From contig NZ_BAABFC010000016.1 in assembly GCF_039540575.1 (NCBI RefSeq), forward strand, positions 6,708 through 70,707: a stretch of DNA of 64,000 bases. The letters are read 5' to 3'. Both the position numbers and the translations under genes were made by a program. This document shows positions 8,463 through 16,945 of this stretch, in pieces. Every line of letters starts with the position of its first letter. Position 1 is the stretch's first letter. A model generated the notes under the pieces. The model made no database searches, had not been told where the DNA came from, and saw only the letters and a list, made by a program, of their open reading frames with translations. The DNA is from Pseudaeromonas paramecii (GTDB lineage: Bacteria; Pseudomonadota; Gammaproteobacteria; Enterobacterales; Aeromonadaceae).

Positions 8463-10237
8463 TGCCCGGCCTCGGCCTCGCCGCCCTGGGTGCGACGCAG
8501 GGCCGCATAGGCACCGCCCAGGGCCAGCAGGCTGGCGTGATCGCCCCGCTCGACTATGACCCCCTCATCGATCACCACTATCTCGTCGGCCTGCTCTATG
8601 GTGGAGAGGCGGTGGGCGATCACCAGGGTGGTTCGGCTCTGACACAGGCGATCCAGCGCCTCCTGAATGGCCCGCTCGGACTCGGTATCCAGGGCCGAGG
8701 TGGCCTCGTCCAGCAGCAATATGGGGGCATCCCGCAGCAGAGCCCGGGCGATGGCGATGCGCTGGCGCTGCCCGCCGGAGAGGTTGGCGCCGTTCTCGCC
8801 GATCAGGGTGTCGTAACCCGCCGGCATCTTGTCGATAAACTCGTGGGCATTGGCCAGCCGGGCCGCCGCCTCGATCTGTTCGCGGCTGAACTGATCTTGC
8901 GCCGCATAGGCGATGTTGTTGGCCACCGTATCGTTGAACAGGTGCACCTGTTGCGAGACCAGGGCGAACTGGCGCCGCAGATCCGCCAGCCGATAGGCCT
9001 CGATGGGCTCACCGTCCAGCAGGATCTGGCCCTGCTGCAGATCGTAGAAACGGGTCAGCAGGCTGGCGATGGTGCTCTTGCCGGAGCCGGAGCGCCCCAC
9101 CAGGGCCACCGTCTTGCCGGGGGCGATATGCAGGTTGAGATCCCGCAGCGCCGGAGTCTCCTTGGTGGGATAGGTGAAGGTCACCCCACGGAACTGAATG
9201 TCGCCGCGAGCCCGCTCCAGACTCAGGCTGCCGGTGTCCTTCTCCCCTTCCATGTCCAGCAAGCCGAACAGGCTCTGGCAGGCGGCGATGCCGCGCTGGA
9301 ACTGGGCATTGATCTGGGTGAGGTTCTTCAGGGGCTTGAGCAGCATCATCATGGAGGTGACCATGAGGGTGAAGGTACCGGCGCTCAGGGTCTCCTTGAC
9401 CCCGTCCAGGGTAGCGACAAACAGCAGCACCGCCAGGGCCAATGAGGCGATGAGCTGCACCACGGGAGAGCCGATGGCATCGGCCACCACCAGCTTCATG
9501 TTCTGCTGGCGTACCCGATTGCTGACCCCTTCGAAACGCTGGGCCTCCACCTGCTGACCGCCGAACATCAGCACCTCCTTGTGGCCACGCAACATCTGCT
9601 CGGTGGCGGTGGTGATGTTGCCCATGGCCTGCTGGATGTGCCGGCTCAGGCGGCGGAAACGGCGGCTGATGATGGCAATCAGCACCCCCACCAGGGGCCC
9701 CACCAGGAAGAAGATCAAGGACAGCTGCCAGGAGTGGTAGAACATGAGCCCCAGCAGACCGATGACGGTGGCCCCTTCGCGGACCAGGGAGACTAGCGTG
9801 CTGCTGGCGGCGGATGACACCTGGCCGGCGTCATAGGTGACCTTGGAGAGCAGGTTGCCGGTATTGTGCTGATCGAAGAAGCGCATGGGCATCTGCATCA
9901 GGTGGCTGAACACCTGGCGTTGCAGCTTCATCACCACGTGGTTGCCCACCCAGGCCATGAAGTAGTTGGACAGAAAGTTGCACACCCCCCGCAAGAAGAC
10001 GATGCCGATGACGAAAAACGGCATCCACTTGAGCACATCCGGATTCTTGCCGGAGAGACCCTCGTCGATCAGCGGCTGGATGGAGTAAACGAAGGTGGTA
10101 TCCACGGCGGCATAACCGGCCATCCCCAGGATGGCCAATACCAGGCCCGCCTTGCGCTCCTTCACATAGCCCAGCAGGCGTTTGAGGATGGCGGCGTCGT
10201 CCTGCTCGCTACGGGGCAGGGAATTGGAATGGTCCAT
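8459..10237 (-). CDS. msbA: Lipid A export ABC transporter MsbA
   Basis: A 592-residue half-transporter. The N-terminal membrane domain (residues 25-320) has six helices with the MsbA-like stretch VYSIQPLIDEGLSG. The C-terminal ATPase has Walker A GRSGSGKST, the LSGGQRQRIAIARALL signature and Walker B ILLLDEATSALD. MsbA flips core-lipid A across the inner membrane. It lies 33 bases downstream of comEC and overlaps lpxK. The length matches E. coli MsbA (582) closely. Confidence 0.97.
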   Translation of the reverse strand: MDHSNSLPRSEQDDAAILKRLLGYVKERKAGLVLAILGMAGYAAVDTTFVYSIQPLIDEGLSGKNPDVLKWMPFFVIGIVFLRGVCNFLSNYFMAWVGNHVVMKLQRQVFSHLMQMPMRFFDQHNTGNLLSKVTYDAGQVSSAASSTLVSLVREGATVIGLLGLMFYHSWQLSLIFFLVGPLVGVLIAIISRRFRRLSRHIQQAMGNITTATEQMLRGHKEVLMFGGQQVEAQRFEGVSNRVRQQNMKLVVADAIGSPVVQLIASLALAVLLFVATLDGVKETLSAGTFTLMVTSMMMLLKPLKNLTQINAQFQRGIAACQSLFGLLDMEGEKDTGSLSLERARGDIQFRGVTFTYPTKETPALRDLNLHIAPGKTVALVGRSGSGKSTIASLLTRFYDLQQGQILLDGEPIEAYRLADLRRQFALVSQQVHLFNDTVANNIAYAAQDQFSREQIEAAARLANAHEFIDKMPAGYDTLIGENGANLSGGQRQRIAIARALLRDAPILLLDEATSALDTESERAIQEALDRLCQSRTTLVIAHRLSTIEQADEIVVIDEGVIVERGDHASLLALGGAYAALRRTQGGEAEAGQ

Positions 10238-10270
10238 AGATCTCAGTGCTGGCGGAGTAAAGCCGCCATT

Positions 10271-12493
10271 CTACCGGCAAGGGGCCACGCAACCAAGGGG
10301 CAGCCATTGGCTACCCAATGGCCGTCGCTGATACCAGGGCGCCGTCGCCCGGTAGGCGGCCAGCTGCCACCCCTCGGGCCAGAAGGCCAGGCTGAGGGCC
10401 CCCGCCTCCCCCGTCACCCACTGCGCCCGCCCGCCATAGCGGGCCCGCACCTCGGCATGGGGGAAGCCCCAGCGATTGCCTTGCCCGGCGCTGTGCAGCA
10501 CCAAGGCGGGGTCTACCGCCGCTATCCAATCGGGGATGGAAGAGTAGCGGCTACCATGGTGCGGCGACACCAGGATGTCGGCCCTGGGCTGGCCGGCCGC
10601 CACCAGGCGCCGCTCCACGCCGGCGGTAAGATCCCCGGTGAGCAGCACGGCCTGCCGGCCGTCGCTGATACGCACCACGCAACTGTCCTCGTTGTGCTGA
10701 CCGTCCCTCGCCTGCCAGGGGGCCAGCACCTCCAGCGTCAGGCTCCCCCAGCGCCAGCGCTGGCCCCGTTGACAGACTTGGGTATCGGCCGTCCAGCGAT
10801 GGGAGGAGATCAGCTGCTGCACCGGCAGGGCCGCCAAAATCCGCTGCCAGTTGGCGCTGTGATCCCGGTCGGCATGGCTCACCACCAGGGCGTGCAGGCG
10901 TCGTATCCCCTGCCAGCGCAGCATGGGCAAGACCGCGGCCTCCGCCAGGTTGAAGCCGCCGGGGAAGGCATCGCCGGCGTCATAGAGCAGCCCTTCGTCC
11001 CCCTGGCGAACCAGCACCGACAGTCCCTGCCCCACATCCACCAGGGTCAGCTGCCAGGGGGGCCTGGGTTGGGCCCAAAGCAGGCACACCGCCAACAGGC
11101 CGCACAGCGCCAGCGGCCGTCCCGCCGGCCAACGCCAGACCAGCCAGGCGGCCAGAAGCAAACAGGCGGCGATGCCTTGGAACTGGCTAAGCCAGAGCCA
11201 GCCATTGAGCCGTTCGGTGAGCCCGTCGATCAGCTGCATCAAGGCCCACAGCAACCAGGCGACGCTCTGCAAGCCCAGGCCAGCCAGCTCCGGGAACAGC
11301 GGCAACAACAAGGTACTGAGCAGCGCCAGCGGGATGAGGCAGAGACAAAACAGCGGCACCGCCAGCAGGTTGACCGGCAACGCCAGCCAGGAGAGGCCGC
11401 CGAAATAGCTCCACTGCAGCGGCAGCAAACCAACACCCAGGCCTAGCTGCAGCCGAAACAACCCGGCCTTGGGCCAGACAAACAGCAGCACAAAAATCAG
11501 CCCCACGGCGCCGATGGACAGCCAGAAGCCGGTGCTAAACAACGCCCAGCCATCCAGACACAAGAGCCCCACCAGGGTCAGCCACCACAGCTGCCAGCGG
11601 CCCCAGCGGCGCCGGAGCAGGTGACCGCCGATCCACAGGCAGAGCATCAGCAAGGCCCGTTGGGTCGGCAAAGCAAAGTCGGCCAAGTAGGCATAGCCCA
11701 GAGCCAGCAGGCCGCCGCCCAGCCAGGGCAGCCGTGGCGAGTAGCCCGCCCCCAGCCACAGGGGCAGGCGGGCCAGCAGATAGCCCAATCCGCAGGCCAG
11801 GCCGATGTGCAGTCCCGAAATGGCCATCAGATGAATGAGCCCCACCTGCCGCAGCTGCTGCCATTGGCCCGGCTCCACCCCATCCCGCTCGCCAAACACC
11901 AGGGCCAGCACCAGACCGGCGGTCGGCGCCTCCCCCAGCGCCGCCCTTGCCCGGGACAGCAGACGCTGGCGCAGATCCGGCGGCGCCGGCGCGTGGCTGA
12001 GCAGCTGCTTGAGACTCCCCCGCGCCGTGATGCCCTGCCCCAGTGCCTGGCGCAAGGCATCAAAGCCCACCGGATTGCCCAGCCCCTGGATAGGCACGAG
12101 CCGCACCCGGGCGCTCAGGCTGTCGCCCGGGGTAAAGGCCGCCGGGGGTGGATAGAGCCCCAGTCGTATCCGTGGCACCGGCCAAAGGGGCTTGGCATCC
12201 AGCTGGGAGAGGGCCACAATCAGCTGGCCGGTCTGGCCCTCGACCCGGCTTTCAAGCACGGTGCCGGATATGGTATGTTGCGTTTCGCCTTGGTAGAGCT
12301 GGCCCAGCCAGGCCAGTTGCAGGTTAAAAAACAGCACCATCCAGCCCACGCCTGACAGGGTGGCTGCCATCAGTCTGTCACCTTTAGCCAGGCATACTAG
12401 TCCCAGCAGCCATGCAATCAGTGCCCAGACGGGTGACGGCAACTGGGGCCACCACCAGCAAGAGACGGCACCCAAGGCAAACAGGGGCAACAC
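10271..12493 (-). CDS. comEC: DNA internalization protein ComEC/Rec2
   Basis: A 740-residue polytopic protein: an N-terminal membrane region, a competence domain with the HLMAISGLHIGLA signature, and a C-terminal metallo-beta-lactamase-like domain with VVSHADRDHSANW and SPHHGSRYS. ComEC forms the channel that carries single-stranded DNA into the cytoplasm during natural transformation. I place the start at a GTG (12493), just before LPLFALGAVSCWWWP. The frame stays open to 12811, but that extension lies antisense to the DUF2062 gene and has no ComEC-like content. It leads the operon into msbA, as in other gammaproteobacteria. Whether the cell is naturally competent cannot be told from this window. 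Confidence 0.92.
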   Translation of the reverse strand: MLPLFALGAVSCWWWPQLPSPVWALIAWLLGLVCLAKGDRLMAATLSGVGWMVLFFNLQLAWLGQLYQGETQHTISGTVLESRVEGQTGQLIVALSQLDAKPLWPVPRIRLGLYPPPAAFTPGDSLSARVRLVPIQGLGNPVGFDALRQALGQGITARGSLKQLLSHAPAPPDLRQRLLSRARAALGEAPTAGLVLALVFGERDGVEPGQWQQLRQVGLIHLMAISGLHIGLACGLGYLLARLPLWLGAGYSPRLPWLGGGLLALGYAYLADFALPTQRALLMLCLWIGGHLLRRRWGRWQLWWLTLVGLLCLDGWALFSTGFWLSIGAVGLIFVLLFVWPKAGLFRLQLGLGVGLLPLQWSYFGGLSWLALPVNLLAVPLFCLCLIPLALLSTLLLPLFPELAGLGLQSVAWLLWALMQLIDGLTERLNGWLWLSQFQGIAACLLLAAWLVWRWPAGRPLALCGLLAVCLLWAQPRPPWQLTLVDVGQGLSVLVRQGDEGLLYDAGDAFPGGFNLAEAAVLPMLRWQGIRRLHALVVSHADRDHSANWQRILAALPVQQLISSHRWTADTQVCQRGQRWRWGSLTLEVLAPWQARDGQHNEDSCVVRISDGRQAVLLTGDLTAGVERRLVAAGQPRADILVSPHHGSRYSSIPDWIAAVDPALVLHSAGQGNRWGFPHAEVRARYGGRAQWVTGEAGALSLAFWPEGWQLAAYRATAPWYQRRPLGSQWLPLGCVAPCR

Positions 12494-12533
12494 AGTGCCC
12501 CGGGTTCCCGCCTTAGACACAGAAGTAGATGCG

Positions 12534-13055
12534 ATGCCCAAGAAGTTTCTAAAACGTTGGATGCCGGATCCGGCCAAGATAAAAGAGCAAAAAAACCTGC
12601 GGATGTTCAGCAAATGGTTGGGGGATGGCAATCTTTGGCATCTGAATCGACGCTCGGCGTCCGGTGCCTTTGCCGTGGGCCTGTTCATGGCATGGATCCC
12701 CGTTCCGTTCCAGATGGTGCTGGCCGCTGGCGCCGCCATCATATTGCGGGTCAACCTGCCCCTGTCGGTGGCCCTGGTATGGCTCACCAACCCGGTGACC
12801 ATGCCGCCCATGTTCTACTTCGCCTATTATTTTGGTGCCCGGGTGCTGGGCATGCCACCTGTGCAATTTGAACTGAACCTGAGCTGGGACTGGCTGGTCA
12901 CCGTGATGGAGACCATCGGCAAGCCCTTCTTGCTTGGTTGCGGCATGCTGGCGGTGATCTGCAGCCTGGTGGGGTATCTGAGCATCCAGCTGCTGTGGCG
13001 CATCTCGGTGCAGCGCCGCTGGGCCCAGCGGCTGAAAAAAGACGGCTCACGCTAA
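12534..13055 (+). CDS. DUF2062 family membrane protein
   Basis: A 173-residue protein with the DUF2062 pattern: a basic N-terminus (MPKKFLKRWMPDPAKIKEQKNL), then LHLNRRS-like WHLNRRSASGAFAVGLF, helix IPVPFQMVLAAGAAIILRVNLP, and the conserved TNPVTMPPMFYFAYYFG. Two to three membrane helices are visible. The start ATG 12534 fits the family N-terminus. It is divergent from comEC with only 40 bases between the start codons, so the two promoters must overlap or lie inside the opposite gene. A perfect 15-base-pair hairpin follows the stop. The function is unknown. Confidence 0.9.
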   Translation: MPKKFLKRWMPDPAKIKEQKNLRMFSKWLGDGNLWHLNRRSASGAFAVGLFMAWIPVPFQMVLAAGAAIILRVNLPLSVALVWLTNPVTMPPMFYFAYYFGARVLGMPPVQFELNLSWDWLVTVMETIGKPFLLGCGMLAVICSLVGYLSIQLLWRISVQRRWAQRLKKDGSR

Positions 13056-13076
13056 ATCCCTCGCGGGAACCAGCAA

Positions 13077-13110
13077 AACAACAACGGCTCCCTGGGGAGC
13101 CGTTGTTGTT
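13077..13110. terminator. Bidirectional intrinsic terminator
   Basis: A perfect 15-base-pair stem (AACAACAACGGCTCC and its complement) with a four-base loop CTGG. T-rich sequence follows on both strands, so it can end the DUF2062 transcript and the lolCDE transcript that converge here. Confidence 0.85.
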
Positions 13111-13133
13111 TCTATCCTGCGTCAGGCCAGCGC

Positions 13134-14375
13134 CTAGCGTCCCAGCTCCCGGGCCGGCGCCAGACCACTGGCCCGCCAGGCCGGATACAGGGTGGCCAGC
13201 AGGCTCATCAGCACCGCCACGGCGCTCACCAGCAGCACATCCGTCAGGTGCAGCTGGGAGGGCAGAAAGTCGATGAAGTAGATGTCCGGGTTCAAGAAGC
13301 GGTGACCAATCAGCCGCTCCAGCAGGGCGATGAGATCGCTCAAGTACAAGGAGAGCAGACTGCCCGTCACGGCGCCGGCGATGGCACCGGCCAGGCCATT
13401 CATCAGCCCCTGCACCATGAAGGTCAGCCGGATCTGCCAGTTGCCCGCCCCCATGGTCTTCAAGATGGCGATGTCGCCACGCTTCTCGTTCACCGCCAGC
13501 ACCAGGGTGGAGACGATGTTGAAGCAGGCCACCGCCACCACCATCAGCATCACCACATACATGACGGTGCGCACCATCTGGATGTCCTGATACAGATAGC
13601 CCTGGGAGTTCATCCAGCTGCGCACATACAGGCGATAAGGCAAGCGGTTGGCGGCAGAGAAGGTGATGGTCTGGGCCTGCATCAGCTCCCGGACCTTGAG
13701 GCTGAAGCCCTGCACCTTGTCGCCCCAGCCCAGGGCCGCCTGGGCATCCGCCAGGTGCATGAAGCCCAGCATGCCATCCAGCTGCCCCCCCAGCTCCAGC
13801 AGGCCAATCAGGGTGAACCGGCGCTGCAGCGGCGCCTTCATGGCCAGATTCGGATCGCTGTTGGGCAGCAACAGGGTCACCGCATCCCCCAGCTGGAGCC
13901 CCAGCCGTTTGGCCAGTTGCTGCCCCAGGATGAGGCCGTTCTCGCCGGGTTTGAGGGCCTCAAGCCCGTCTCCCGTCATGTAGTGATCGGCATCGGAGAT
14001 GGCGGTTTCCGCCTCCGGCAGCACGGCACGCAGTTGCACCGCCTTCATCTGATTGCCCTTCTCCAGCATGCCGTTGACCCGGATCAGCGGCGCCACCGCC
14101 AGCACCCCCTCGCCTTTTTGCAGCTGCCATTGGGCCTGATGCCAGTCGGCGATCGGCTCGCCGACCGCCTCCACCTCGCCATGGGGGATCACCGCCAGCA
14201 CCCGGGAGCGCAGCTCCTGCTCGAAGCCGTTCATGGCCGACAGGCCCATGATGAGGGCCATCACCCCCAGGGCGATGCCTAGCACCGAGGCCACCGAGAT
14301 GAAGGAGACAAAGCCGCTGCGGGCCCGGGCCCGGCTGTAACGCAGCCCCAGAAACAGGGCCAGAGGCTTGAACAT
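13134..14375 (-). CDS. lolE: Lipoprotein-releasing ABC transporter permease LolE
   Basis: A 413-residue inner-membrane permease with one N-terminal helix, a large periplasmic domain (about residues 45-270) and three C-terminal helices of the FtsX type. The segment EVEAVGEPIADW after VIPHG, and FLNPDIYFIDFLPSQLHLTDV near the end, match LolE rather than LolC. LolE with LolC and LolD extracts outer-membrane lipoproteins and hands them to LolA. The last base of lolD's stop region coincides with its start, so the genes are tightly packed. It is the third gene of lolCDE. Confidence 0.94.
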   Translation of the reverse strand: MFKPLALFLGLRYSRARARSGFVSFISVASVLGIALGVMALIMGLSAMNGFEQELRSRVLAVIPHGEVEAVGEPIADWHQAQWQLQKGEGVLAVAPLIRVNGMLEKGNQMKAVQLRAVLPEAETAISDADHYMTGDGLEALKPGENGLILGQQLAKRLGLQLGDAVTLLLPNSDPNLAMKAPLQRRFTLIGLLELGGQLDGMLGFMHLADAQAALGWGDKVQGFSLKVRELMQAQTITFSAANRLPYRLYVRSWMNSQGYLYQDIQMVRTVMYVVMLMVVAVACFNIVSTLVLAVNEKRGDIAILKTMGAGNWQIRLTFMVQGLMNGLAGAIAGAVTGSLLSLYLSDLIALLERLIGHRFLNPDIYFIDFLPSQLHLTDVLLVSAVAVLMSLLATLYPAWRASGLAPARELGR

Positions 14376-15061
14376 CAGACCACCTCCGCCACCTGGCCAC
14401 TGACCAGGGTGATGCGCCTATGCAGGCGCGCCGCCAGCTCCCGGTCATGGGTCACCACCACAAAGGCGGTGCCCAGCTCGCGGTTGAGCTCGCACATGAG
14501 GCCATAGATGCTCTCGGCGCTCTTGTGATCAAGGTTGCCGGTGGGCTCATCCGCCAACACCAGCTTGGGCTCGTTCACCAGCGCCCGGGCGATGGCCACC
14601 CGCTGCCGCTCACCACCGGAGAGCTCAGACGGCTTGTGGCTCAGGCGATGCCCCAGCCCCACTCGTTGCAGCATGGCGGTGGCCCGTGCTTTGGCCTCCG
14701 CCACCGAGCAGCCGGCGATCAGCAGGGGCATGGCGGCGTTCTCCAGGGCACTGAACTCGCCGAGCAGATGGTGGAATTGGTACACAAAGCCCAGCTCCCG
14801 GTTGCGAAAGCGAGCCTGCTGTTTGGGTTTGAGACTGTGGATATCGGCCTGCTGGAAGAACACCTGGCCGCTGCTGGGGGTGTCCAGGGCGCCCAGCAGG
14901 TGCAGCAGGGTACTCTTGCCGGAGCCCGAGCTGCCCACCACCGCCAGCATCTCGCCCTCGGCCACCTGCAGACTGACCTGATGCAGGACCTGGGTATCCA
15001 GCTCCCCTTCCCGATAGTGTTTGGACAACTGCTGACAACTGAGCAGGGGGGTCTTATTCAT
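14375..15061 (-). CDS. lolD: Lipoprotein-releasing ATP-binding protein LolD
   Basis: A 228-residue cytoplasmic ATPase that powers release of lipoproteins by LolC/LolE. Walker A GSSGSGKST, the signature LSGGERQRVAIARAL and Walker B LVLADEPTGNLD are intact. The Q-loop region FVYQFHHLLGEFSALEN carries the FHHLLxEFxAxEN pattern typical of LolD, which separates it from other MacB-like ATPases. It overlaps lolC by eight bases. Confidence 0.97.
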   Translation of the reverse strand: MNKTPLLSCQQLSKHYREGELDTQVLHQVSLQVAEGEMLAVVGSSGSGKSTLLHLLGALDTPSSGQVFFQQADIHSLKPKQQARFRNRELGFVYQFHHLLGEFSALENAAMPLLIAGCSVAEAKARATAMLQRVGLGHRLSHKPSELSGGERQRVAIARALVNEPKLVLADEPTGNLDHKSAESIYGLMCELNRELGTAFVVVTHDRELAARLHRRITLVSGQVAEVV

Positions 15062-16289
15062 AACGCAATGCCTCGGCAGGTCGAATGGCGGCGGCCCGGT
15101 AGGCCGGATACAGGGTGGCCAGGAAGCTGATGAGCAGGCCCCCCAGGCTGATGAGGGCGATCTGACCCGGCAGCATCACCACCGGCAGCCCCTGGCCGCC
15201 GGCGGCCATATACAGATTGAGCCCCAGCAGCGCCAGGGCCTGGTTGAGGTAGGCGGCCAGAGTACAGCCCAACAGGGTGCCGAACAGGCCGCCCATGATG
15301 CCGCTCCAGGCGCCCTGGACCATGAAGATCCGCAGCACGGCGCCGGTTTCCAGCCCCATGGTGCGCAAGATGGCCACCTCGCCCTGCTTGTCCAACACCA
15401 CCATCACCAGGGCCGAGAGGATGTTGAAGGCCGCCACCATGATGATGAGCACCAGCATCAGGGACATGAGGTGCTTCTCCATGGCCACGGCGCGAAACAG
15501 CTCGCCCCGCTCCTCCCGCCAGTCGTGCAGCACCAGGCCGTCCGGCAGCTGATCAGGGTGGATTTGCGACACGGCAAAGGCGTCATCCAGCCACAACCGC
15601 AGGCCACTGACCTGATCTGGACCGTAGCGCAGCAGGCGGCGGGCATCCTCCAGGTTGACGAGCGCCACCTGTTCGTCCACATCGGCCCGCACCTCGAAGC
15701 TGCCCACCAGGGTGAACAAGCGCTGGCTGGGCACCCGCCCCAGGGGGGTGAAGCGGCTGCCCTCGCCGGAGAGCAGACGCACCTGATCTCCCGGCAGCAG
15801 GGTCAGGCGCCGGGCGATGCCGCTGCCGACTATGATGTTGAAGGATCCGGGTGTCAGCTTGGCCAGCAGCTCAGGCCCCAACTGCTGGGCCAGCCGATCC
15901 GAGGCCGGGAAGTGCAAGGGGTCTATGCCCATCAAGGAGAGTGCCGTCAGCTCCCCCGGGCTCTGGGCCATCACCTCACCCCGGATGAGCGGGGCCCGGG
16001 CCAGCTCGTGGGGCTGTTTGGGCAGCGCCTCGGCCAGAGTTTGCCAGTGGCTCAGGCGGCCATCGGCGTCACTCAACACGGCATGGGGAATGACCCCCAA
16101 GATGCGGCCCTTCAACTGCCCCTCGAAACCATTCATCACAGAGCTGACCACGATCAGTGCCGCCACCCCGATGGCGATGCCGAAGGTGGAGAACAGGGAG
16201 ACAAAAGAGGCGAAGCGATCCTCGCCGCGGGCGCCGGCATAGCGCAGGCCGATGGCCAGGCTCAGCGGCTGGAAGATGGAAAATGTCAC
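15054..16289 (-). CDS. lolC: Lipoprotein-releasing ABC transporter permease LolC
   Basis: A 411-residue FtsX-type permease. The segments SVMNGFEGQLKGRILGVIPHAV, TPLGRVPSQRLFTLVGSF, and WLDDAF ... LHDWREERGELFRAVAMEK follow E. coli LolC closely, and the protein ends AEALRYE as LolC does. One N-terminal and three C-terminal membrane helices flank the periplasmic domain that recruits LolA. It is the first gene of the lolCDE operon and is divergent from the PilZ gene, leaving 77 bases for both promoters. Confidence 0.94.
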   Translation of the reverse strand: MTFSIFQPLSLAIGLRYAGARGEDRFASFVSLFSTFGIAIGVAALIVVSSVMNGFEGQLKGRILGVIPHAVLSDADGRLSHWQTLAEALPKQPHELARAPLIRGEVMAQSPGELTALSLMGIDPLHFPASDRLAQQLGPELLAKLTPGSFNIIVGSGIARRLTLLPGDQVRLLSGEGSRFTPLGRVPSQRLFTLVGSFEVRADVDEQVALVNLEDARRLLRYGPDQVSGLRLWLDDAFAVSQIHPDQLPDGLVLHDWREERGELFRAVAMEKHLMSLMLVLIIMVAAFNILSALVMVVLDKQGEVAILRTMGLETGAVLRIFMVQGAWSGIMGGLFGTLLGCTLAAYLNQALALLGLNLYMAAGGQGLPVVMLPGQIALISLGGLLISFLATLYPAYRAAAIRPAEALRYE

Positions 16290-16366
16290 GCCAAACCCAA
16301 GCGTTGCTATTAAAGAGGGATAGCGGATAATAAATGCAAAGATGTTGCGCCAACAAGGGGATAGCC

Positions 16367-16933
16367 TTGAGCGAAGAGTATTTTAGCATTCAGCACCGGC
16401 TGGCCGTGAACCTGATCCCACTGCCCCTGGGCAGCCCCTTGCCGGATCTGGAGCAACTTGAGGCCGAATTGCCCGAGCCCTTTCGCCTGAGCAACAGCAT
16501 CGCCCACCTTGAGGTAGGCAGTCATCGCGCCCTGCGTAACCTCAGTGACGAGCTGCAGCCCCTGGTGGACATCATCAACCAGCAATCCCAGAAGATTAAC
16601 GTACTGCTGGGCTTCGTGCTGAGCATGCAGGATGAGCCTCACCAGCGGCATCATACCGAACGCTTCGGTGCCGGCGGCCTGACCCTGTGCACCGCACTGC
16701 CCCTGGTTCCTCACCAGCTGGTGCAGCTCAAGATCTTCTTGCAGGAGGAAGCGGCCGCCATCTTCTGTTACGGCCGGGTGACCCAGGTCAGCCCCGAGGG
16801 CGAACAGCACCGCCTCCAGCTGGAATATGCCCGCATCCGTGACGAGGATAGGGAGCTGCTCATTCGCGCCAGCCTGCATGTGCAATCCAAACAGCTTAAA
16901 CTGCGTGCCCAGCAAAGGGCCAACTCACTCTAG
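16367..16933 (+). CDS. PilZ-domain protein upstream of mfd
   Basis: A protein of about 188 residues. The N-terminal half resembles the YcgR-like or PilZ-associated region of marine gammaproteobacteria (LSEEYFSIQHRLAVNLIPLP). The C-terminal half (about residues 80-165) has ERFGAGGLTL and ICYGRVTQV-like FCYGRVTQVSPEG, fitting a PilZ fold, although the RxxxR and D/NxSxxG c-di-GMP motifs look degenerate. I prefer TTG 16367 as start because AAGGGG lies six bases upstream; an ATG at 16334 is the alternative. It sits 12 bases before mfd. A direct role in c-di-GMP signalling is uncertain. Confidence 0.68.
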   Translation: MSEEYFSIQHRLAVNLIPLPLGSPLPDLEQLEAELPEPFRLSNSIAHLEVGSHRALRNLSDELQPLVDIINQQSQKINVLLGFVLSMQDEPHQRHHTERFGAGGLTLCTALPLVPHQLVQLKIFLQEEAAAIFCYGRVTQVSPEGEQHRLQLEYARIRDEDRELLIRASLHVQSKQLKLRAQQRANSL

Positions 16934-16945
16934 ATCCCGATAGCC

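Noticed and set aside
9866..11446. Long plus-strand open frame antisense to msbA and comEC
   Set aside because: Low-complexity His/Gln/Pro-rich translation across two unrelated genes; a codon-bias artefact.
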